Assembly (NCBI RefSeq): GCF_030817215.1
Contig: NZ_JAUSZA010000001.1
Location: 2,516,501 to 2,580,500 of the forward strand
Direction: 5' to 3'
From: Paenibacillus sp. V4I3
GTDB lineage: Bacteria; Bacillota; Bacilli; Paenibacillales; NBRC-103111
DNA length: 64,000 nucleotides
This document shows positions 26,901 to 33,722 of this stretch, in pieces. Positions within the stretch are counted from its first letter, which is position 1. The number at the start of each line of letters is the position of its first letter. A program made the position numbers and the translations under genes. The notes under the pieces were generated by a model. It made no database searches and was not told the origin of the DNA. It was given only the letters and a program-made list of their open reading frames with translations.

Positions 26901-28366
26901 AACAGATGTCGCAGCTGTTATCGGAGCTCAAGGAATACGAATTACGGTTGTCTCGTGATAAAGAAGAATTCGTTCGGGTCGAGAAACAATTTGATGCGTT
27001 GGCGACAAGGATTAAACTATTAATTGAGCAGTATAGCGCTGCGCATTCGGGTGGGCTGCCTGTAACCTTTACGGAGTCGCTGAGTGCGGTGGATGAGCAA
27101 GCCCAAAGCGAAGATGCACGCCTGCAACAGCAGAAGACTGGATTACAGCAGCAGCATACACAAATTCAGGCTCAGTTAGCTAAAATAGAAGAAGTTATCC
27201 AATACTTAAATCAATATAAAATCATGCATGGTTTTGAAAATCCACTCATTCAGGCGTCATTTATCACGCAAGAGCTGAAAGCCGAGTTTCCATATGACAG
27301 GATGAAAATGGTTCGAAAATCCGTGACTATGCTATCCGCCGTTATGAAGGAATTGGAAGCAGAAGAGACATCGGTGAAAAAGGCGAGAGTTCATTTTATC
27401 GATTTTTGCCGGAAGCAAATCAAAGATATCAAAATGCGAGATATGGCCGAGCAAGGTGTCGAGAAAAAAGACAACTATCAGGAGCTAACGCAATTTCAAC
27501 AGAAAATGCATAGCAGGATAGAACGTGTCAATCACGTCGCAGAAGAAACAATGCGTACACATAATCAGCAGCTGGAACAGTATATTATTCATGTGCATAG
27601 CCATATCAAGCTGATTGCTTCTGAGCTTCGGGATATTCCTAACAAAACGAGAGTCAAGGTCGAGGATCAGTGGAAGCACATTTACTCGTTTCAAATTCCC
27701 GAATGGGATGAGCTGGAGGCCAAGGACCATTTGCGTAAGCATCTGGAATGGATTTTGGTCGAACTGGAAAAAGGTCATTACCGTGATGACAACGGTCAAG
27801 AAGTGAAATCGACGGTTCGTAAAGAGATTGAAAAATGGTTGGATACCAAGCAGCTTCTGCACATTGTCTTGCAAGAAAGGCCGATGAAAGTGTCCTGCCG
27901 CAAAGTAACCAATGAGAATAATGTAACGAAGGCTTCCTTCTCTTGGGAACAGTCTAATAATTGGTCCGGCGGGGAAAAATGGAGCAAGAATATGACCTTA
28001 TTCTTGGGGTTACTCAACTATGTCGCCGAAAAACGTCAACATATTCAAGCGAATATGAAAAGACATCGTACCGTGATCCTGGATAATCCATTCGGGAAAG
28101 CATCGAGCGACCATGTATTGAGTCCTGTATTTTTTATTGCCGAGCAGCTCGGCTTTCAAATTATCGCGCTAACCGCGCATGCGGAAGGCAAATTTCTTAA
28201 AGACTATTTCCCTGTCGTCTTTAGCTGCAGACTTAGACAAGCGGCGAATGGAAGCAAACTAGTCATGACCAAAGAAAAGGAAATTAATCAGGCTTATTTC
28301 CGTGATTACGCACCGATTTCACTAGAGCGATTAGGGGATGTCAAGCAGATGGAGTTATTCATCTAG
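23936..28366 (+). CDS. jetC: Wadjet system protein JetC (SMC/MukB-like ATPase)
   Basis: The 1476-residue protein has SMC layout. The N-terminal head contains Walker A LENGGGKT (37-44). Long coiled coils follow (about 270-600 and 750-1100), separated by a globular hinge-like region (about 610-740). The C-terminal head has the ABC signature WSGGEKWSKNM (from Trp1343) and the Walker B strand TVILDNPFG (Asp1383). It should form the ATP-driven loop-extruding motor that lets the complex recognise and cut small circular DNA. Asn follows the Walker B Asp where most SMC proteins have Glu. ATG 23936 is preferred: GGGGGAGGG lies upstream and the family sequence starts at PAISKIRF; the open frame further back overlaps jetB. 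Confidence 0.9.
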   Translation: MPAISKIRFTNVVYEDGNKRYNDELFHFDGHNGAILLENGGGKTVFIQSAIQAILPHAELAGRKMKDTLSLENGPAHIAIEWILSERPRRYVVTCVSLFLTATGIDSYRYVYDYPELDADAIDRIPFVKESAGSLRAADKGEIHDYYHQMTSKRMNAKLPPSIKEYKKVLENDYHIIASEWDRIAKINSSEGGVESFFDECKTTSQLFDRLLIPTVEDAMAGYEQGEFANNFEMHRDSFKKYKELKEKIEENKKILVELDGYVLHFAKMDAKQMAYTAAQSETKAYWLLVNEQKNEETSKLSQWHRQMAECDQQLLLLARKKESLQIAKQKQEQSALETKLRLVEEDVERKEAQVRSAKQHYYSLRLADYKQQWTSAEERMNYLQRELDQFGNTEEEDVLREAWINNGGQIRSIYSKMEQEWQVEEEKLRQELDAYQNRTALEETILRDLSSELEKLNKQLIEHRSIVQAREKDRDVLRINVLANPAVESMEGSMTDWIQRYQKLDDSNVLLVQKNKELAFGKEESGRKLDRVSENLKIAYVERASSEQNLEAFKKEHQSILAEIAAYRSSWGRLSSIYEKQSSIEERLREDLEKLHLQKEAYLLKERLAFRYIDDYSYQHTFFADTYVAGLVDKWRNQFALLETGIEYLQGLELTERAMTHPLWSVTLITTEDEVELVASKLRQYAEDMQFPIQVISSQEASRLANMDKPVDVDDVAWVEPQHWRDNADEAEFVSWKQTISRKGEEVLTARKVKEGELQLTSDLQASFSRFIATYPLEVVQEMERQVGLKREQVRELESQEDSIRISVRQAEQTIQQHNTIIDEQKGEMVQLQQWIEKGRTYVELGKEIDVLNGVIDQLIEQAEDQQSKWDSMQRSMEQVKQLIESAKNRMNYLRTEKASLQSQDLYIEIVDIHPIEANHSLDWLKTERKDLHLKLNRISQGRQQLEAEWNHAKTSRTTLEKEMSKLRLEQADLDLNEDLAFSVTGEEQMSQLLSELKEYELRLSRDKEEFVRVEKQFDALATRIKLLIEQYSAAHSGGLPVTFTESLSAVDEQAQSEDARLQQQKTGLQQQHTQIQAQLAKIEEVIQYLNQYKIMHGFENPLIQASFITQELKAEFPYDRMKMVRKSVTMLSAVMKELEAEETSVKKARVHFIDFCRKQIKDIKMRDMAEQGVEKKDNYQELTQFQQKMHSRIERVNHVAEETMRTHNQQLEQYIIHVHSHIKLIASELRDIPNKTRVKVEDQWKHIYSFQIPEWDELEAKDHLRKHLEWILVELEKGHYRDDNGQEVKSTVRKEIEKWLDTKQLLHIVLQERPMKVSCRKVTNENNVTKASFSWEQSNNWSGGEKWSKNMTLFLGLLNYVAEKRQHIQANMKRHRTVILDNPFGKASSDHVLSPVFFIAEQLGFQIIALTAHAEGKFLKDYFPVVFSCRLRQAANGSKLVMTKEKEINQAYFRDYAPISLERLGDVKQMELFI

Positions 28367-28403
28367 CGTCTTGATCATCATCATTGTTGCTGTTTTATTT
28401 AAG

Positions 28404-28454
28404 AAAGTCTGCCCAACCTCTCGCGGCTACGCTGGAGATCAGGCAGACTTTTTA
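28404..28454 (+). terminator. Terminator after the Wadjet operon
   Basis: AAAGTCTGCC (28404-28413) pairs perfectly with GGCAGACTTT (28442-28451), with additional partial pairing inside (CTCTC with GGAGA), followed by TTTTT. Its outer stem repeats that of the terminator at 20516. Confidence 0.8.
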
Positions 28455-28481
28455 GGTATTTCTGAAACACTCAGGGAACTG

Positions 28482-28556
28482 GAGGTATCCATCATCGCTA
28501 TAACCAATGCATTCGAATGAGGCTTCTCTATCTCTTCCGGCAAAAAAGTCTTATTC
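28482..28556 (-). pseudogene. Remnant of a second yhbH gene
   Basis: Read on the minus strand, 28482-28538 encodes [19 protein letters not shown], against [19 protein letters not shown] in the intact yhbH. At DNA level about 50 of 58 bases match 11821-11880. Similarity fades on both sides, although NKTF before the block may correspond to RFKT in yhbH. There is no start codon or full-length frame. It lies between the Wadjet terminator and the GH105 gene. Confidence 0.75.
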
Positions 28557-28574
28557 CGATCAAAAAAGTTTTAT
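28541..28574. repeat. Short direct repeat upstream of the GH105 gene
   Basis: CAAAAAAGTCTTAT (28541-28554) and CAAAAAAGTTTTAT (28561-28574) recur with a 20-bp period. They overlap the edge of the yhbH remnant and could be regulatory half-sites for the GH105 operon or scar sequence. Confidence 0.4.
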
Positions 28575-28661
28575 CGCAAAATGCCTCGTTTCAAAAATGT
28601 ATCATTGTTTGTAACATGGTTGGGCGTTATGGTTGTTATCAAAAGGGAGAGTGAGTTAGGA

Positions 28662-29726
28662 ATGGAAGCATCACTGTATGGAGAACAGCTTAATAAAGTA
28701 TTTCAGCGGCTCATTTCCGCAAACCGGGACAATTCTAATGATCACATGGATTTCGATACATGGGAATGGCCGCTGGGAGTAGCCTTGTACGGGCTTTACA
28801 AATATTACGTGCATACGGGCAAAGATGAATATTTGCATTTCATGAAGGACTGGTATAACAAACATTTGGCCGATGGATTACCGGAAAAAAATGTGAATAC
28901 GGTGGCCCCTTTGTTGGCTTTGATTCATTTGTATGAAATCACGAAAGAGGAAACTTATCTGGACGTATGTACAGAATGGGCCGATTGGGTTGTACACGAG
29001 ATGCCGAGAACAGAAGAAGGCGGGCTCCAGCATATTACGATTGTGGCTGCGAACGAGGAACAGTTATGGGATGATACGCTGTTTATGACGGTGCTGTTTC
29101 TTGCCAAAATGGGAGCAACCACGGGGAAGAAAGTCTATATGGAAGAAGCGGTTTACCAGTTTTTACTCCATATCAAATATTTGCAAGATGCACAAACCGG
29201 ACTATGGTTTCACGGGTGGAGCTTTATCGGCAGACATCATTTCGGGAAAACCTTATGGGCGAGAGGGAATTGCTGGTTTACCGCTGGCGTTGTGGAGTTT
29301 ATGGAAATCAGCGGCATCCAGGGGGCTGTAAAACGTTTCTTATTGGAGGCTTTGGAAGTGCAAGTAAAAGCTTTGGTAGAGCTCCAACGTGAGGATGGGA
29401 TGTGGCATACATTGCTGAACGATCCTTCTTCGTATGCGGAGACCTCCGCTACTGCAGGTTTTGGTTATGGCATTCTGAAGGGCATTCGAGCAGGTTATTT
29501 GCCAGAAACTTATCTCACAGCGGGACTAAAGGCGATCGAAGCGGTTCATTCTCGAATCGATGAGGATGGTACTGTGCTTGAGGTATCTTATGGAACCGCC
29601 ATTGGTTGGAATGATGAGCATTATAGGAATATTCCTCTATGCCCGACCGCTTATGGACAATCGCTGGCTCTATTGCTGTTGACTGAGGCGATGGAATTAC
29701 CATCCTCTATAGGATCGATTGATTGA
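28662..29726 (+). CDS. GH105 unsaturated rhamnogalacturonyl hydrolase (YteR/YesR-like)
   Basis: The 354-residue protein has the alpha/alpha-barrel pattern of glycoside hydrolase families 88/105. Conserved pieces are FDTWEWPLGVALYGLYKYY near the N-terminus, WDDTLFM with the catalytic Asp, and WARGNCWFTAGVVEFM. These enzymes remove the unsaturated uronic acid left by pectin lyases from the non-reducing end of oligosaccharides. No signal peptide is present, so it acts inside the cell on imported products. ATG 28662 is favoured: the purine-rich AAAAGGGAGAGTGAG lies upstream and the family sequence starts there; the open frame extends back to 28581 without similarity. It heads a row of rhamnogalacturonan genes, with the next start 21 bases after its stop. 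Confidence 0.88.
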   Translation: MEASLYGEQLNKVFQRLISANRDNSNDHMDFDTWEWPLGVALYGLYKYYVHTGKDEYLHFMKDWYNKHLADGLPEKNVNTVAPLLALIHLYEITKEETYLDVCTEWADWVVHEMPRTEEGGLQHITIVAANEEQLWDDTLFMTVLFLAKMGATTGKKVYMEEAVYQFLLHIKYLQDAQTGLWFHGWSFIGRHHFGKTLWARGNCWFTAGVVEFMEISGIQGAVKRFLLEALEVQVKALVELQREDGMWHTLLNDPSSYAETSATAGFGYGILKGIRAGYLPETYLTAGLKAIEAVHSRIDEDGTVLEVSYGTAIGWNDEHYRNIPLCPTAYGQSLALLLLTEAMELPSSIGSID

Positions 29727-29747
29727 AAAAACGGACAGGTGGTGTGA

Positions 29748-32357
29748 ATGGGAATGAGTAAACATATGGCAGTACAGCTGCGTTGGCTAGCTAAGAGGAC
29801 TGAACTTCAAAAGGGAGTGACCTGGGGAGTTCCATGGAAGGAAGGCGCTCTGCAGCGGAGTGAGAATCTTATTCTGCTGGATGACCGGGCTAAGCAGGTA
29901 GCTGTTCAAAGCTGGCCAACGGCTTATTGGGCGGACGGCAGTGTAAAGTGGACGGCTCACGCGGCCGCTATGACAAAAGGAGAAACCGACTTGTCCTATA
30001 CATTGATAAAGGGCGAGTCCAGCTTAGAGAATAGTGTACTCAGCGTAGAGGAAACGGAAGGCTATATCGAAGTCCATACAGGCTCTATGTTTTGCCGTCT
30101 TCATCGTAAAGGCTCTTCTTTGATTCAAGAGATCAATCATGGAGGAAGTCGGCTTTGCTCGGATGGTAAGCTTGTAGGCATCCGTGAAGCGCGTTTAACT
30201 ATTGATGGCTACAAGAGCTTTAAAGAGGAACCTTTTCACAGCATCGTGGATAGCGCGGAAGTTGAACAGCGGGGACATGTGCGCGTGGTGGTAAAATTTA
30301 CGGGTAAACATCTAATGGAGTCGGACGGTCGTAAATGGCTGCCGTTCACCCTGCGTCTTTATTTCTATGCAAACCAGGATAGTATTAAAGTTGTACATAC
30401 CTTTCTATATGACGGTGATCCGCATCAAGATTTCATCAAAGGGTTGGGGATTTCCTTTAAGGTGCCGATGAAGGGCGAGTTATATAACCGTCATGTGCGG
30501 ATAGCCGGAGATGCGGGCTTCTTCAGTGAATCTCCCAAAGGGCTGGAAACATTCCGTACCACGGGGAAGTATAAGGAGCTGTATCAAGAACAAACCGAGG
30601 GACGAAAGATCGCTTTTGACCCTGAGCAAGATGCCAAATTTGTTGACATGGTGGATGACCTCGCTGTTTGGGACAGCTTCAAACTAATTCATTATACGGC
30701 AGATTCTTACAGCATTTCTAAGCAAACAAAGGAGGAATGCTGCTGGGTCAAAGCGGCGGTAGGGAATCGAGCAGGCGGACTGATGTATGTGGGATCAGAT
30801 CACGGTGGTCTTGCTATAGGGGTAAGGAACTTTTGGCAGAAAGCGCCCTCCGCTTTGCAAGCAAGCCATCTTTCATTAGATGAAGCGGACCTTACCGTTT
30901 GGTTTTGGTCTCCCGACGTACAGGCTATGGACTTACGGCATTATGATACGGTTACTCATCTAAAGTCTTCCTATGAAGGGTTTGATGAGATGCGGAGTAC
31001 ACCTTACGGGATCGGTAACACAAACGAACTCCATCTTTGGTGCTTGGAAGCGACGCCCACTTTGCAGAGTCTAAAAGAGATGCTTGAGGAGAAGGAAGAT
31101 CCCGCGCTGCTTGTATGCAGTCCGGAATATTACTATAGCACTGGGGCAATGGGAGTTTGGAGCTTGCCAGACCGAAGCACACCGCTCAAAGAGACCTTAG
31201 AAGATGGACTAGACCGTTTATTTGAATTTTATCAGAACGAGATTGAGCAGCGAAGGTGGTATGGGTTCTGGGATTACGGAGATGTCATGCACAGTTATGA
31301 TCCAGTACGCCACACTTGGCGTTATGATATTGGAGGCTGCGCATGGCAAAATACAGAGCTCGTTCCCAACCTGTGGCTCTGGTATATGTTCCTAAGGTCA
31401 GGCAGGAAAGATGTATTCCGGATGGCTGAAGCGATGGCAAGGCATACCAGTGAGGTTGATGTGTACCACATGGGTGAATATGCAGGCTTAGGTTCAAGAC
31501 ACAACGTGCTACATTGGGGTTGTGGCTGCAAGGAAGCGCGGATAGGAATGTCTGGTCTGCACAAAATCTATTATTATTTGACGGCAGATGAACGGATCGG
31601 AGATATTATAGATGAAGTGAAAGACTCCGATTATACAACCGTACATCTCGATCCGATGCGCGCCTATTTTCCGAAGGACGAGTTTCCTACGCATGCACGC
31701 AGCGGACCGGATTGGGCAGCCTTCAGTTCAAACTGGCTTACACGTTGGGAGCGGTATGAAGATACATATTATCGGGATAAAATTTTGACTGGGATTCAAA
31801 GCTTGAAGAACATGCCGTTCCGCCTTCTTACAGGGCCCACCTTCGGTTACGATCCGGGAACAGGTGTCCTTCATTATATGGATGCTGAGACGAATGGCCA
31901 TCACTTGATCATTTGTATGGGAGCTCCGCAGGTATGGATGGAGCTAGCTGCGATGATTAAGGATCCTGAATGGGAGGACATGTTGGCGGAGTTCGGAGAA
32001 TTCTATAACCTGCCTGCAGAAGAGAAAATGCGAAGAACCTCAGGCGCGATTACTGGCAAGGATTGGGCCATTCCCATGCTGTCTACCACGATGATGGCGA
32101 TAGCTGCTGCCAGAAATAACGATAAGGCTCTTGCAGAGCAAGCTTGGTCTTACCTTCTAAAGGATCAGGCGCATTGGCAGATTAACCTGCCTGTAGAAAC
32201 AACAGATGTACAGCCACTAGCGTATATAAGAGAAATTAAAGAACTGCAGGGTATCTCCACGAATACCGCTTCTCAGTGGTCACTGAATGTCATGATATGT
32301 TTGGAATTAATCGGCCGTTGGCTGCCGGAGAACAGTTACGGCATTATTCGCGATTAA
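29748..32357 (+). CDS. PL26/YetA-like exo-rhamnogalacturonan lyase family protein
   Basis: The 869-residue protein resembles B. subtilis YetA and the fungal exo-rhamnogalacturonan lyase PcRGLX. An N-terminal beta-rich RIFT-barrel part (about 1-240, with YWADGSVKWTAHAAAMT) is followed by a beta-sandwich region and an alpha/alpha-toroid C-terminal region. That region includes WYGFWDYGDVMHSYD, WQNTELVPNLWLWYMF and HARSGPDWAAF. Such enzymes cut rhamnogalacturonan I oligosaccharides by beta-elimination. There is no signal peptide, so it is intracellular. AGGTGGTG stands before ATG 29748. It fits with GH105 as the next step after lyase cleavage. Bacterial members are less studied, so activity is inferred. 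Confidence 0.82.
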   Translation: MGMSKHMAVQLRWLAKRTELQKGVTWGVPWKEGALQRSENLILLDDRAKQVAVQSWPTAYWADGSVKWTAHAAAMTKGETDLSYTLIKGESSLENSVLSVEETEGYIEVHTGSMFCRLHRKGSSLIQEINHGGSRLCSDGKLVGIREARLTIDGYKSFKEEPFHSIVDSAEVEQRGHVRVVVKFTGKHLMESDGRKWLPFTLRLYFYANQDSIKVVHTFLYDGDPHQDFIKGLGISFKVPMKGELYNRHVRIAGDAGFFSESPKGLETFRTTGKYKELYQEQTEGRKIAFDPEQDAKFVDMVDDLAVWDSFKLIHYTADSYSISKQTKEECCWVKAAVGNRAGGLMYVGSDHGGLAIGVRNFWQKAPSALQASHLSLDEADLTVWFWSPDVQAMDLRHYDTVTHLKSSYEGFDEMRSTPYGIGNTNELHLWCLEATPTLQSLKEMLEEKEDPALLVCSPEYYYSTGAMGVWSLPDRSTPLKETLEDGLDRLFEFYQNEIEQRRWYGFWDYGDVMHSYDPVRHTWRYDIGGCAWQNTELVPNLWLWYMFLRSGRKDVFRMAEAMARHTSEVDVYHMGEYAGLGSRHNVLHWGCGCKEARIGMSGLHKIYYYLTADERIGDIIDEVKDSDYTTVHLDPMRAYFPKDEFPTHARSGPDWAAFSSNWLTRWERYEDTYYRDKILTGIQSLKNMPFRLLTGPTFGYDPGTGVLHYMDAETNGHHLIICMGAPQVWMELAAMIKDPEWEDMLAEFGEFYNLPAEEKMRRTSGAITGKDWAIPMLSTTMMAIAAARNNDKALAEQAWSYLLKDQAHWQINLPVETTDVQPLAYIREIKELQGISTNTASQWSLNVMICLELIGRWLPENSYGIIRD

Positions 32358-32375
32358 ACAATAGGAGGGCATTTC

Positions 32376-33644
32376 ATGACCAATCGAACTTTACAAAAGC
32401 TCCCCCATCTATTAGGTAAAGTGAATATCCAGGCGGCGGGAGTTCACAGTAAGATGCTCCTAGGAGACTTGAACGGAGACGGAAGGATGGAAATGGTATT
32501 GGTTCAGCCTGACAATCGGCAGGATGTCAGGTATATCCCTCACCAGGTACAATGCTTAACTGCGTTCGATTTGGAAGGAAACCTTCTATGGCAGACGGGC
32601 ACTCCTTCTCCAGATGCAGGTAAACCAGGATCTGATTACCCAGCTCAGCTGTATGATATTGATGGGGATGGATGTTTGGAAGTGTTGTGCGTTATGAATG
32701 ACAGTTTCCAAATTATCGATGGAGCAACGGGAATCGTTAAAAAGGTCTACGCGCTGCCCGATCCAGAGGCTCACGATTGCATCATTATTGCTAATCTCAC
32801 TGGTGGAGATAGACCTAGCGATATTATTTTAAAAAACCGCTATTCGCAATTGTGGGCGATGGATCAGGAATTTAATTTGCTATGGACCTTTAAAGGAAAT
32901 CCCGGCCATTTTCCATGGGTGTACGACTTGAACGGGGATGGGCACGATGAGGTGATGGCAGGTTATGATCTGTTGGATCATAAAGGCAAGATTGTGTGGT
33001 CATGCAAGGATTTAAAGGATCATGCAGACTGCATTTGGATCGGCGATGTCAACGGCGACGGACAACCCGAGCTGGTCATTGGAGGAAGTGTAACGGTCAT
33101 GTACAATCGGGAGGGTACAGAGCTTTGGCGATACGATGGCTCAATAGAGTCTCAGCATGTGGCTTTAGGCAAATTTCGCCGCGATTTACCCGGTCTTCAA
33201 ATTGCCGGGCTGGATCGGATCGTTCGCGGAGATCAAGGCTCTGATAAAGGCAAGGATGGATTGTTCCTGCTCGATTCTCAAGGGGAAGAGCTTTGGAAGG
33301 AAAATCGGAAGACCGATGGCTGGTTGACTATTATTGAGACGCTGCGCGGTTGGGATAATGAGCCAATGGATTATATTTTGGCTTACCGCAGAGGTGGAGG
33401 CGTTCATCCAAGCCTTTATGACGGACATATGAACCTAGTGACTGAATTTCCCGTTGACGGTTATGTGGTACATGCCGACTTGTTTAGCTCTGGAAATGAA
33501 CAGGTTATTATATACGACGATGAAACGGCCCATATCTATTCAAACCAAGCTGGGGATATAACCGTGAAGCGAGCAGGAAAAGCTTTGTCGCAACCAAAGC
33601 GCCTGTACAGCTCGACGCTGTACCCGGGCGGAGAAGTGGAATGA
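32376..33644 (+). CDS. FG-GAP/VCBS-type beta-propeller protein
   Basis: A 422-residue protein built of repeated beta-propeller blades carrying calcium-type DxNGDG loops: LGDLNGDGRMEM near residue 31, DIDGDGCLEV near 94, DLNGDGHDEV near 184 and DVNGDGQPEL near 224. Similar propellers occur in family 11 rhamnogalacturonan lyases (YesW/YesX), but the protein is shorter than those and has no signal peptide or carbohydrate module. Located directly after the PL26-like gene with AGGAGG before its ATG, it is probably part of rhamnogalacturonan breakdown, as an enzyme or a binding accessory. A catalytic role cannot be shown from the sequence. Confidence 0.75.
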   Translation: MTNRTLQKLPHLLGKVNIQAAGVHSKMLLGDLNGDGRMEMVLVQPDNRQDVRYIPHQVQCLTAFDLEGNLLWQTGTPSPDAGKPGSDYPAQLYDIDGDGCLEVLCVMNDSFQIIDGATGIVKKVYALPDPEAHDCIIIANLTGGDRPSDIILKNRYSQLWAMDQEFNLLWTFKGNPGHFPWVYDLNGDGHDEVMAGYDLLDHKGKIVWSCKDLKDHADCIWIGDVNGDGQPELVIGGSVTVMYNREGTELWRYDGSIESQHVALGKFRRDLPGLQIAGLDRIVRGDQGSDKGKDGLFLLDSQGEELWKENRKTDGWLTIIETLRGWDNEPMDYILAYRRGGGVHPSLYDGHMNLVTEFPVDGYVVHADLFSSGNEQVIIYDDETAHIYSNQAGDITVKRAGKALSQPKRLYSSTLYPGGEVE

Positions 33645-33722
33645 ATGCTTGAGAAAAAGTCACTGATTTTTGAACAAAATAAATGATATTTTAAAGGCGA
33701 GGAGTGCCGGACTTCATATATA

